DNA of 64,000 nt. It comes from Acidimicrobiales bacterium. Its GTDB lineage: Bacteria; Actinomycetota; Acidimicrobiia; Acidimicrobiales; Aldehydirespiratoraceae. The notes under the pieces were generated by a model. The model was not told where the DNA came from. It did no database searches and worked only from the letters and a program-made list of their open reading frames with translations. Below, in pieces: positions 1-7,186 of this stretch. Within the stretch, counting starts at the first letter, position 1. The number at the start of each line of letters is the position of its first letter. The stretch covers positions 186,001 to 250,000 of the forward strand of contig JAVJSI010000012.1 in assembly GCA_040219515.1 (NCBI GenBank), read 5' to 3'. The position numbers were made by a program, and so were the translations under genes.

Positions 1-619
1 CCTGGGCCCGCCGCCGCATCGCCGCGACGACCCGGTCGCCGACCACCAGGGCGCGGATGTCGGTGCCCTTGCTCTCGGCGATGAAGCGTTGGAGCAGCAC
101 GTTGTGGGCGGTGCTCTGGAGGGTCTCGATCACGGCGGCGGCAACCCGATTGTCGGGGGCGAGGATGACGCCGATGCCCTGTGTGCCCTCGAGAAGCTTG
201 ATGACCACGGGGGCCCCGCCGACCCGCTCGATGGCGGCCTCGACATCACCGCGGTTGCGCACGAACGACGTGGCGGGGATGCCGATGTCGTGGCGCGACA
301 GGATCTGGGTGGCCCGCAGCTTGTCGCGCGAGTTCGAGATGCCGTTGGCCGTGTTCGGCGTGTAGACGTCCATCTGTTCGAACTGGCGGACGAGCGCGGT
401 GCCGAAGAAGGTGACCGACGCACCGATGCGCGGCAGGATCGCGTCATAGTCGGAGAGCGGCTTGCCCCGGTACTGGAGTTCGGGTTCGGCCCTCGACAGG
501 TCGATGGCGAACCGCAGGGTGTCGAGCACCCGTACGGTGTGGCCCCGTTCCTCGGCGGCGGTCCGCAGCCGTTGCGTGCTGTAGGCCTTGGGGGAACGGG
601 ACAGAATTGCGAGCTTCAT
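1..619 (-). CDS. rimK: RimK-like ATP-grasp amino-acid ligase (3' end beyond window)
   Basis: About 206 residues are visible; the carboxyl end lies outside the window. The protein starts MKLAILSRSP and contains the ATP-grasp segment VVIKLLEGTQGIGVILA near residues 138-154, followed by ESKGTDIRALVVGDRVVAAM. These match the RimK family, which ligates glutamate or another amino acid to the C terminus of ribosomal protein S6 or to small acceptors in an ATP-dependent reaction. The ATG overlaps the stop of the upstream deacylase gene as ATGA, so translation is probably coupled. Last visible gene of a TetR-RimB-AstE-RimK operon. The substrate is not deducible from sequence; S6 is the known E. coli target, while the AstE-like neighbour suggests a small-molecule or peptide amide instead. 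Confidence 0.88.
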   Translation of the reverse strand, partial: MKLAILSRSPKAYSTQRLRTAAEERGHTVRVLDTLRFAIDLSRAEPELQYRGKPLSDYDAILPRIGASVTFFGTALVRQFEQMDVYTPNTANGISNSRDKLRATQILSRHDIGIPATSFVRNRGDVEAAIERVGGAPVVIKLLEGTQGIGVILAPDNRVAAAVIETLQSTAHNVLLQRFIAESKGTDIRALVVGDRVVAAMRRRAQ

Positions 620-1608
620 GCGGACTCTCCTGCGGAGTGTTCGGCGGCGTTGTGTTCAGCAATGTGGACGAGGGCGTCGCCTCGGTGCACGACGGGGGAC
701 TCGTTGCGGCCGATCACGACCCCGGCTCTCGGGGCTCGAATCGGGCGCTGGGTGGTGCCGATGGCGTCGGCGACGACACCGATGGTCTGGCGTTCGGTGA
801 CCGTGTCGCCGAGTTCGACGTCGAGGCGGGCAAGCCCGGATTGTGGACTGCGAACCCACGACGACGACCCGAGGATAGTGGTTGGCACGACATCCGCACT
901 CGCGGCGTCGGGTGAGGTGACACCCAGGTGGGACAGCACGCGGCGCACGCCCCGCACCCCGACTTCGATCGCGTCGCGTTCGAACCGCCACGCCTCGCCG
1001 GCCTCGTAGAGCAGCGCGGTGGCGCCCCTGCTGCACGCGGCCTCGCGAAGTGAACCGTCGCGCAGCCTCGAGTGCAGGGCGTAGGGCGCGGCGAACACGC
1101 GGGTGAGTTCGGCCGTCCGGGCGTCGGTCAGGTCGGCCCGGATCTGGGGCACGTTGCGGCGATGGTCCGAACCGGTGTGGAGGTCGATGCCGACATCGCA
1201 GAGTTGCACGATCTCGCTCATGAACGCGTGGGCGAAGCGGGAGGCGAGCGAGCCGCGCTTGGATCCGGGGAACGACCGGTTGAGGTCGCGACGGTCGGGC
1301 ATGTACCGGTCGCCGTTGGCGAACCCGGGCACGTTGACCACGGGGACGGCGAGCAGCGTGCCGGCCATCTCCCGAGGCCGTAGTGGCGCCAGGACCTGAC
1401 GGATGATCTCGACGCCACAGATCTCGTCACCGTGGATGGCCGCGCTCAACCACACGGTGGGACCGGGTCGGGTGCCGTGGAGCGCGACCACGGGAATGGA
1501 CATCCAGCCGCCGGAGGGGAGTTTCGCCGGCCGCAGCTCCATCTCGGTGCGGGTGCCGGGCGTCAAGGTGTGGCCGGCGACGGTGCGGGCCTCTTGCGTC
1601 GTGTCCAT
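616..1608 (-). CDS. succinylglutamate desuccinylase/aspartoacylase-family zinc hydrolase
   Basis: 330 residues from the ATG. The AstE/AspA zinc-carboxypeptidase fold shows in the HGDE ligand motif (H59, E62) and a third ligand H143 in IDLHTGSDH; the C-terminal third ends with a beta-rich lipoyl-like region common to this subfamily. Known members remove N-acyl groups from amino acids (aspartoacylase, succinylglutamate desuccinylase), but members next to RimK and RimB homologues have no firmly assigned substrate known to me. A GTG one codon upstream (1611) could also start it. The ATG touches the stop of the RimB-like gene as TGATG, and its own stop overlaps the rimK start, so the three genes look co-translated. 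Confidence 0.85.
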   Translation of the reverse strand: MDTTQEARTVAGHTLTPGTRTEMELRPAKLPSGGWMSIPVVALHGTRPGPTVWLSAAIHGDEICGVEIIRQVLAPLRPREMAGTLLAVPVVNVPGFANGDRYMPDRRDLNRSFPGSKRGSLASRFAHAFMSEIVQLCDVGIDLHTGSDHRRNVPQIRADLTDARTAELTRVFAAPYALHSRLRDGSLREAACSRGATALLYEAGEAWRFERDAIEVGVRGVRRVLSHLGVTSPDAASADVVPTTILGSSSWVRSPQSGLARLDVELGDTVTERQTIGVVADAIGTTQRPIRAPRAGVVIGRNESPVVHRGDALVHIAEHNAAEHSAGESA

Positions 1609-2054
1609 CACTTGCCGCCGCAGTAGCTACGGGTGGGGTCGACGAGGAAGCGCTTCCGCAGGGCGGCGCGGCCGATCAGCATGCGAAAGCCCATCTCGTC
1701 GCGATTGGTGAGGGTGACATCGATGGGAATCCTGTGGTTGACCGCCTCGAGGGTGGTACGGATCACCGGTCGGTTCTGGACCGTGCCGTTGGAACTGCGG
1801 ATCCTGCGATGCTCGACGATCGGGGCGGTGACGATGACGGCTCCCTCGGAGGACCGCTGGTCGGGGTGGACCTCGAAGCGGACCCAGAGCGTGTCGCCCT
1901 CGACGAACTCCTCGAGCGAGAAGGCGTGCAGCGCCGATGTGCGGGCACCGGTGTCGACCTTCGCCTTGATGCGCGGCACACCGCAGTCGGGCAGACCGAC
2001 CCACTCGCGCCACCCGATCACCGTCTTCGGTCGAGACGGTTCCGAACGCTTCAC
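1608..2054 (-). CDS. RimB-like retropepsin-type protease (Zn_protease/PF05618 family)
   Basis: 148 residues. The segment KAKVDTGARTSALHA around D34 is the DTGA motif of the small retropepsin-like family once called ATP-dependent zinc proteases; LIGRAALRKRFLVDP near the end corresponds to the conserved second half. In Pseudomonas a homologue (RimB) is encoded with RimK and opposes or tunes RimK modification; this is from the literature as I recall it, not shown here. The gene overlaps TetR upstream by ATGA and the deacylase downstream. Cytosolic, with no signal peptide. Length is typical for the family. Confidence 0.82.
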   Translation of the reverse strand: MKRSEPSRPKTVIGWREWVGLPDCGVPRIKAKVDTGARTSALHAFSLEEFVEGDTLWVRFEVHPDQRSSEGAVIVTAPIVEHRRIRSSNGTVQNRPVIRTTLEAVNHRIPIDVTLTNRDEMGFRMLIGRAALRKRFLVDPTRSYCGGK

Positions 2055-2683
2055 AATTCCTCCGACCAGCCGAGATCTTGCTCGGCGACGATGATGTCAT
2101 GTCGTTGTGCGAGCAGGCCGGCGTCGAGACCGGCGATCAGGAACGCGACCAGCATGCGAAAGCTCTCGTCGTGGTCCTGCGGGTTCACGAAGGACTCGGT
2201 GGCCTCGAGGGCGACGAATCCGTGGATGGCACTGCGCACGACCCGGGCGGCATGGATGGCCTGGTCACCCTCGAGCGAGAACGCCCCGAGAATCCGAGCG
2301 ATGACCCGCACGATCTCGGCCTGCGGTTCGGGGGTCTCGGCGACGGGTGCCGGCGTGGACGGGGCGAGCAACGTGCTCGCGTACTGGCCCGGGTGGTCGT
2401 GGGCGAAGCGCCGATAGGTGTGGGCGAGCTCTTCGAGCGCGTCGGCCCCGGCCCGTCCGACCGCCGCGTCGCGAAGGAGGTTGGCCAGCTTCTCGCCGGA
2501 CTGCGCAGCGAGCGCGCGCCGCAGGCCGTCGACACCGTCGACGTGGTTGTAGAGGGCAGAGGTGCGCACACCGAGGTCCTCGGCGATCTTTCCCAACGCC
2601 AGATCGGCGAGGTTGCCGCGGCGGTCGACGACACGGGTGGCGGACGCGATGACGTCGTGCCGGTCGATCCGCTGCTTGGCCAT
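2051..2683 (-). CDS. TetR-family transcriptional regulator
   Basis: 210 residues. N-terminal helix-turn-helix around residues 7-55 (RHDVIASATRVVDRRG, then KIAEDLGVRTSALYNHV), followed by an all-helical ligand domain resembling the WHG/TetR_C_33 type. It is the first gene of the apparent four-gene operon, and its stop overlaps the next start as ATGA. Two overlapping palindromes lie 31-60 bp upstream of its ATG (2714-2743), which suggests autorepression and therefore control of the whole rimK-like operon. The inducer is unknown. Confidence 0.85.
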   Translation of the reverse strand: MAKQRIDRHDVIASATRVVDRRGNLADLALGKIAEDLGVRTSALYNHVDGVDGLRRALAAQSGEKLANLLRDAAVGRAGADALEELAHTYRRFAHDHPGQYASTLLAPSTPAPVAETPEPQAEIVRVIARILGAFSLEGDQAIHAARVVRSAIHGFVALEATESFVNPQDHDESFRMLVAFLIAGLDAGLLAQRHDIIVAEQDLGWSEEL

Positions 2684-2713
2684 GCGGGCATCCTAGCCGA
2701 TCGTATGTCATCT

Positions 2714-2743
2714 GTTCACATGGGTGTGAACTGCATTCACACC
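2714..2743. promoter_or_regulatory. two overlapping inverted repeats, probable TetR operator
   Basis: GTTCACA-tggg-TGTGAAC occupies 2714-2731 and GGTGTGAA-ctgca-TTCACACC occupies 2723-2743. They share the central GTGTGAA half, so a dimer could occupy either register or two dimers could bind together. The position, just upstream of the TetR start at 2683, fits an autoregulatory operator. Assignment to that regulator is inferred from location. Confidence 0.55.
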
Positions 2744-2777
2744 ATCATGTGCGGGGCCCCCAGGGGCGGGTGACGGC

Positions 2778-3482
2778 TCAGATCGTGGCGGAGTAGATCA
2801 CCGGCGAGGTCGGCTGGTCCGACCCCGAGGCCGGTTCGATGGTGACGCCGAAACCGTTGCCGGCCAGGTCGTCGACATCGATCAGGGAGCGGACCGTTCC
2901 CGACTCGTCGGGGGAGAAGAGGCCGGCGGGAGCGACGCCATCGTCGAGCAGGAACCAGAGGGCGTAGGCCTGATCGGCACCGACCGCGGGCACGTCGGAG
3001 CCGACGAGCACCACCTGGTCCCGTTCGGCCGACCAGACGACCTGGATGAGCCCGTCGTCGCCCTGCATGGACGCGACGACCGCATCGGGGGCCTCGAACA
3101 CGGCCTCGAGATCGTTGCCCCCGTCGGTGCGCAGCACCGAGGCGAAGCCGACGATGGCCACGATGGCGGCGGCCACCGCCGCGAGCATGCCGGCCCGCCG
3201 TGTACGGTCGCGCCGCCGTTCGGCCAGATCGACGACCCGGTCGGGGAGGACCGGCGAGATCTGGCGGGTGGCGGAGATCTCGGCCATGACCCGGCCCCGG
3301 ACGCCGGCCGGAACGGCGGCGGCGGTCGCGGACGCCAGCAGGCTGGCGGTCTCCCGATAGTCGACGACGTCGTCGCGGCAGATGTCACAGCCCGGATAGT
3401 GGGCTTCGAAGGCGGCCCGCTCGTCGGGCTCGAGGGCGTCCAGCGCGTAGGCGCCGGCGAGATGGTGCAGATCAGATGTCAT
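2778..3482 (-). CDS. rskA: anti-sigma factor RskA family
   Basis: 234 residues. An N-terminal zinc-binding anti-sigma motif HxxxCxxC (H28, C32, C35) precedes one transmembrane helix at about residues 97-117 and an extracytoplasmic RskA domain that contains ALWFLLDD and ends SPVIYSATI. In the family the cytosolic part holds an ECF sigma factor at the membrane until regulated proteolysis releases it. The gene overlaps sigK by 11 bp, the usual sigma/anti-sigma coupling. Its neighbours (molybdoenzyme and FAS1 lipoprotein) match the known mycobacterial SigK context. Confidence 0.9.
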   Translation of the reverse strand: MTSDLHHLAGAYALDALEPDERAAFEAHYPGCDICRDDVVDYRETASLLASATAAAVPAGVRGRVMAEISATRQISPVLPDRVVDLAERRRDRTRRAGMLAAVAAAIVAIVGFASVLRTDGGNDLEAVFEAPDAVVASMQGDDGLIQVVWSAERDQVVLVGSDVPAVGADQAYALWFLLDDGVAPAGLFSPDESGTVRSLIDVDDLAGNGFGVTIEPASGSDQPTSPVIYSATI

Positions 3483-4086
3483 TGGTCACTCCCAGCGTGT
3501 CGCGCAGTCGGATGAGGCCGTCGCGTATTCGTGTCTTGACGGTGCCTTCGGGTACCTCGAGCAGGGCGGCGACCTCGCGATAGGTGTGGCCTCCGTAGTA
3601 GGCGAGGCTGACAGCCTCGCGTTGGGTCTCGCTCAGCGAGGCCAGGGCCTTCACGACCCGCTCGCGTTCGAACTCGTCGTCGACGATCTCGCTGACCGAG
3701 TCGAACGCCGCCGTGTCCTTGCGTCCGTCGGCTTCCTCCCGGCGTCGACGGGACTGTTCGGAACGCACCCGGTCGACCGCTCGGCGGTGAGCGATGGTCG
3801 CGGCCCAGCTCTTGGCCGAGCCTCGCGAGGGTTCGTAGCGCGGAGCGAGGCGCCAGATCTCGAGGAACACTTCCTGCGTGATCTCCTCGGCCATGCCCGG
3901 GTCGCGCACCACGCGGAGCACGATGCCGTGGACCATGGCCGCGGTGAGGTCGTAGAAGCGGCCGAACGCCTTCTCGTCGCCCCGGCCGGCCTGATGGAGC
4001 GCGCTCCCGACCGCGTCCGCGGCCGAGGAGGCGCTCGACTCCGGATTTGACGACCGGATCAGACGAAAAGGGTTCACGTCACTCAT
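3472..4086 (-). CDS. sigK: ECF RNA polymerase sigma factor SigK
   Basis: 204 residues from ATG 4086 (MSDVNPFRL). Region 2 lies around residues 38-105 (AFGRFYDLTAAMVHG, ITQEVFLEIW) and region 4 around 145-195 (LSETQREAVSLAYYGGHTY, VPEGTVKTRIRDGL). A longer reading frame to 4197 exists but is rejected: it would overlap the divergent gene, its extra residues look non-coding, and a promoter motif ends only 9 bp before 4086. The protein contains no cysteine, so a disulfide switch within sigma, as described for M. tuberculosis SigK, cannot operate here. Co-transcribed with rskA and probably self-activated through the motif at 4096-4122. Confidence 0.9.
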   Translation of the reverse strand: MSDVNPFRLIRSSNPESSASSAADAVGSALHQAGRGDEKAFGRFYDLTAAMVHGIVLRVVRDPGMAEEITQEVFLEIWRLAPRYEPSRGSAKSWAATIAHRRAVDRVRSEQSRRRREEADGRKDTAAFDSVSEIVDDEFERERVVKALASLSETQREAVSLAYYGGHTYREVAALLEVPEGTVKTRIRDGLIRLRDTLGVTNDI

Positions 4087-4095
4087 TGTTGCGCT

Positions 4096-4122
4096 GTTCG
4101 GAGCCGACCCCCCGTTGGATTG
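4096..4122 (-). promoter_or_regulatory. SigK-type promoter of sigK-rskA
   Basis: Read on the minus strand, CAATCC is followed by exactly 15 bases and CCGAAC, ending 9 bases before the sigK ATG. The same hexamers and spacing recur at 4151-4177 (one mismatch) and 5692-5718. The mycobacterial SigK promoter as I recall it is CCATCC with 16-17 bases to CCGAAT, closely similar. The short gap to the ATG suggests a leaderless or nearly leaderless transcript. Confidence 0.65.
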
Positions 4123-4150
4123 GCGATTTCGTCCGATTGAGCCGAAGGAC

Positions 4151-4177
4151 CAATCCGCAGGGGCACCGGTGTCGAAC
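4151..4177 (+). promoter_or_regulatory. SigK-type promoter of the molybdenum oxidoreductase
   Basis: CAATCC at 4151-4156, 15 bases, then TCGAAC at 4172-4177, with the ATG at 4185. This is the plus-strand partner of the divergent motif at 4096-4122. Only 7 bases separate the -10 element and the ATG, which fits a leaderless mRNA. Confidence 0.62.
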
Positions 4178-4184
4178 CAGTCCC

Positions 4185-5777
4185 ATGAACGCTCCACCCT
4201 CTCCTGCCGACGATGTTTCCCCCGCCGCGTTCCGGCGGCCCGGCATCCGTGGCGTCGCCGCGGCGGCGCTCGGCGGTCTCGTCAGCGCGGCAGCCGGACT
4301 CGGCGTGGCCGAGGTCGTGGCCGGACTGAGCTCCTCGCTGCGATCGCCCGTGCTCGATGTGGGCGACCGTGTCGTGGATCGGGTGCCGGTCTGGGCGAAG
4401 GAGCTGGCCATCGACTGGTTCGGGACCAACGACAAGATCGCCCTGCTGGTCGGTATCGCCGCGATTCTCGCGATCTACGCGGCCGTGGTCGGCATCCTGG
4501 CCCTGCGCCGCGATCCTCGCTTCGGCTACGCCGGCATCGCGCTGTTCGGCCTGCTCGGTTCACTCGCCTCGTTGGGAGACCGCACCGGCGCCTCGCTGAC
4601 GGCCGTGCTGCCCAGCGTGGTCGGATCGGTCGTCGCCGCCGCCGCTCTGTGGTGGCTGGGTCGCACTCGGCCGGTGCTGGGCGATATCGCCCCTCGGCTC
4701 GGCCTTCGCCATCCCAGTGAGCGCCGCCGGTTCCTGGCCCAGACGGGCGTGCTGGCCGGCGTGGCTGCCGTCTTCGCCGCCACCGGCCGCAGGCTCGAGG
4801 CTCGCTTCAGCGCCGCCGACTCCCGCGCCGCCACCCGCTTGCCGGTGCCGGACGTGCCCGAGGCCGCAGTGCCGGCCGGTGCCCAGGCCGAGGGTGCGGC
4901 GCCCCTGTTCACGGGAAACGACGTCTTCTATCGCATCGACACCGCCCTCACCGTGCCCCAGGTGCCGGTCGAGGGCTGGGAGCTGCGCGTGACCGGCATG
5001 GTGGACCAGCCACTTCGCCTCACGTTCGACGACCTCCTCGAGCGCCAGGTGGAGGAGCACGACATCACGCTGGCCTGCGTGAGCAACACCATCGGCGGCG
5101 AACTGATCGGTACGGCCCGCTGGATGGGCGTTCGCCTCGACGATCTGCTGGCCGAAGCCGGCATCGATGCCGCCGCCGACCAGATCGTCGGCCGGTCGGT
5201 CGACGGCTACACCTGCGGATTCCCGGTGGCCGCACTCGACGGGCGCGACGCCATGGTCGCCTTCGGGATGAACGGCGAGCCCTTGCCCCTCGAGCACGGG
5301 TTCCCGGCCCGACTCATCGTTCCCGGCATCTACGGCTACGCATCGGCCACGAAGTGGCTGACCGAGATCGAGCTCACGACGTTCGACGACTTCGACCACT
5401 ACTGGGTGCCGCGCGGCTACAGCGTTCGGGCCCCGATCAAGTTGCAGAGCCGGATCGACCGCCCCCGCGGTCTCGACCGGATCCCGCCGGGACCGTTCGT
5501 CATCGGCGGCGTGGCCTGGGCCCAGACGATCGGCATCGACGGCGTCGAGCTGCGCATCGATGAGGGCGATTGGCAGCCGGCCGAGCTCGCCACGGAGGTC
5601 AACGACACGACCTGGCGCCAGTGGTCGTTCGAGTGGGACGCCGTGCCCGGTCGCCATTCCGTGGAAGTTCGCGCAATTGATCGAAACGGAGCAATCCAGA
5701 CCGAGGAGCGCTCCGAACCTCTACCAAACGGAGCCACTGGCCATCACACCGTCGTCGTTCTCGTCGACGAGGCCTGA
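4185..5777 (+). CDS. membrane-anchored molybdopterin oxidoreductase (sulfite oxidase/MsrP-like)
   Basis: 530 residues. The N-terminal half carries several hydrophobic helices (about 22-44, 85-107, 115-133, 140-160 and a final one near 185-200). The outer part is an Oxidored_molyb domain with the molybdenum-ligand cysteine C298 in ITLACVSNTIGG, followed by RLIVPGIYGYASATKWL and a C-terminal Mo-co dimerisation/Ig-like domain. Members oxidise sulfite or reduce protein methionine sulfoxide on the outer face. The ATG at 4185 is chosen because a SigK-type promoter ends at 4177; an earlier frame start lies inside sigK. It lies 44 bp before the FAS1 lipoprotein gene and is probably in the same regulon. 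The electron partner is unknown; the membrane helices may hold it. Confidence 0.85.
   Translation: MNAPPSPADDVSPAAFRRPGIRGVAAAALGGLVSAAAGLGVAEVVAGLSSSLRSPVLDVGDRVVDRVPVWAKELAIDWFGTNDKIALLVGIAAILAIYAAVVGILALRRDPRFGYAGIALFGLLGSLASLGDRTGASLTAVLPSVVGSVVAAAALWWLGRTRPVLGDIAPRLGLRHPSERRRFLAQTGVLAGVAAVFAATGRRLEARFSAADSRAATRLPVPDVPEAAVPAGAQAEGAAPLFTGNDVFYRIDTALTVPQVPVEGWELRVTGMVDQPLRLTFDDLLERQVEEHDITLACVSNTIGGELIGTARWMGVRLDDLLAEAGIDAAADQIVGRSVDGYTCGFPVAALDGRDAMVAFGMNGEPLPLEHGFPARLIVPGIYGYASATKWLTEIELTTFDDFDHYWVPRGYSVRAPIKLQSRIDRPRGLDRIPPGPFVIGGVAWAQTIGIDGVELRIDEGDWQPAELATEVNDTTWRQWSFEWDAVPGRHSVEVRAIDRNGAIQTEERSEPLPNGATGHHTVVVLVDEA
5692..5718 (+). promoter_or_regulatory. SigK-type promoter of the FAS1 lipoprotein, inside the preceding gene
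   Basis: CAATCC (5692-5697), 15 bases, CCGAAC (5713-5718), within the last 90 bases of the molybdoenzyme gene and about 100 bases before the FAS1 start. The elements and spacing are identical to the sigK promoter at 4096-4122, so the lipoprotein can be transcribed on its own as well as by read-through. Confidence 0.62.
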
Positions 5778-5821
5778 TCTCCTCCCCCAACCAGCAATCT
5801 CACACAGAAAAGAGCAAGCAA

Positions 5822-7027
5822 ATGAGTACCCCCAAGACTCCTCTACGAACCAGGAACCGACTTCGTGTCGGTGCGGTCATCGCAGCCGGCGGACTCCTGT
5901 TCGCCGCCTGTGGCGACGACGACACCGACACCGCGGCCGACCCGGTCGACACCGTGGCGCCGGCCGACGACATGGCCGACGACATGTCGGTCGACATGCT
6001 CGGTGCCTTCGGGCCCGGCTGTGAAGCCGTTCCCACCGAAGGTGATGGTTCGTTCGCCGGCATGGCCGACGACACCGCCGCCACCGCGGCATCGGCGAAC
6101 CCGCTGCTCTCCACCCTGGTGACGGCGGTCGGCGAGGCCGACCTGGTCGACACGCTGAACAGCGACGGTCCGTTCACGATCTTCGCCCCGACCAATGATG
6201 CCTTCGACGCAATTCCCGAAGACATCCTCAGTGCCGTGCTGGCCGACAAGGACCTGCTCACCAGCGTCCTGACCTACCACGTCATCGGTGGCGAGTCCGC
6301 CACTGCGGCTGACCTCGGTTCGCTCGGTTCGTCCGGGACGGTCGAGGGTGACGAACTCACCTTCGGCGCCGACGGCACCATGGTCAACGACGCCAACGTC
6401 ATCTGCTCTGACGTCCCCGTGGCCAACGGCACCGTCCACATCGTCGACTCGGTGCTGCTGCCCCAGGTCGCCCTCGATGCCATCGCAACCCTCACCGGTG
6501 ACGACGACATGAGCGACGACATGTCCGACGACATGAGCGGCGACGCGATGCTCGGTGCCAACGGTCCGGCGTGCTCGGCGGTCCCCGCTGATGGTGCTGG
6601 CTCGTTCGCCGGCATGTCCGAAGAGACCGCGGCCACCGCGGCATCGGCGAACCCGCTGCTCTCGACGCTGGTCACCGCTGTCATGGAGGCCGACCTGGTC
6701 GACACGCTGAACAGCGACGGTCCGTTCACCATCTTCGCCCCGACCAACGATGCGTTCGGTGCGATCCCCCCGGCTGATCTCGATGCGGTGCTCGCGGACG
6801 AGGACCTGCTCTTCAGCATCCTCACGTTCCACGTGATCTCCGGTGAGATGCTCAGCTCCGACGACCTCGTGGCCGCCGGCTCGGCGACCACGGTCAATGG
6901 TGCGGAACTGACCTTCGCCGCTGAAGGCGATGTCGTCAGCGTCAACGGTGCCGCCACCACCATCTGCCAGGACGTGCCCACGGCCAACGCCACGGTGCAC
7001 ATCATCGACTCGGTGCTGATGCCCTGA
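5822..7027 (+). CDS. lipoprotein with two fasciclin (FAS1) domains, MPT70/MPT83-like
   Basis: 401 residues. Type II signal peptide with lipobox LFAAC (lipid-bearing C30), then a Met/Asp-rich linker (DDMADDMSVDM) and FAS1 domain 1 (about 75-215), a second linker (DDDMSDDMSDDMSGD) and FAS1 domain 2 (about 265-401). Both FAS1 units contain NSDGPFTIFAPTNDAF and end with VHI(V/I)DSVL. The domains arose by tandem duplication; a 44-bp stretch is identical at DNA level (6134-6177 and 6686-6729). FAS1 domains mediate adhesion in many systems, and MPT70/MPT83 are the SigK-controlled homologues in tubercle bacilli. An internal SigK-type promoter and the 3' terminator at 7085 bound the unit. The Met-rich linkers could bind metal or be oxidised; that is inference. 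Confidence 0.88.
   Translation: MSTPKTPLRTRNRLRVGAVIAAGGLLFAACGDDDTDTAADPVDTVAPADDMADDMSVDMLGAFGPGCEAVPTEGDGSFAGMADDTAATAASANPLLSTLVTAVGEADLVDTLNSDGPFTIFAPTNDAFDAIPEDILSAVLADKDLLTSVLTYHVIGGESATAADLGSLGSSGTVEGDELTFGADGTMVNDANVICSDVPVANGTVHIVDSVLLPQVALDAIATLTGDDDMSDDMSDDMSGDAMLGANGPACSAVPADGAGSFAGMSEETAATAASANPLLSTLVTAVMEADLVDTLNSDGPFTIFAPTNDAFGAIPPADLDAVLADEDLLFSILTFHVISGEMLSSDDLVAAGSATTVNGAELTFAAEGDVVSVNGAATTICQDVPTANATVHIIDSVLMP
6134..6177 (+). repeat. intragenic direct repeat, copy 1 (44 bp identical)
   Basis: Identical to 6686-6729 and encodes the EADLVDTLNSDGPFT segment of the first FAS1 domain. Identity at synonymous positions implies recent duplication or gene conversion between the two domains of the same gene. 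Confidence 0.8.
6686..6729 (+). repeat. intragenic direct repeat, copy 2 (44 bp identical)
   Basis: Second copy of the repeat at 6134-6177, in the second FAS1 domain. Flanking sequence is also similar (for example GCGGCATCGGCGAACCCGCT upstream in both), but with scattered differences. Confidence 0.8.
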
Positions 7028-7084
7028 GTCGGCAGCCCGGCACCGCCGGGCAACTGATCCCCACCCCTCCAAGTTGGGGGACAG

Positions 7085-7135
7085 GCGGGCGGGTCTCTTC
7101 CTTCCAGGGAGTGGGACCCGCCCGCTGGGCGTTTT
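7085..7135 (+). terminator. intrinsic-type terminator after the FAS1 gene
   Basis: A perfect 11-bp stem (7085-7095 GCGGGCGGGTC with 7115-7125) with a 19-base loop, followed by TGGGCGTTTT. It lies 58 bp after the FAS1 stop and before the doxX-like gene, separating the SigK block from what follows. Confidence 0.75.
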
Positions 7136-7186
7136 GTGGTCGGACCGCAGGATGGGTCCTACACTCGCCCCGATGAGGGGGAGCCC

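Noticed and set aside
6134-6729. CRISPR array or mobile repeat
   Set aside because: Only two copies, within one coding sequence and in phase with its domains, so this is domain duplication. No CRISPR array was seen elsewhere in the window.
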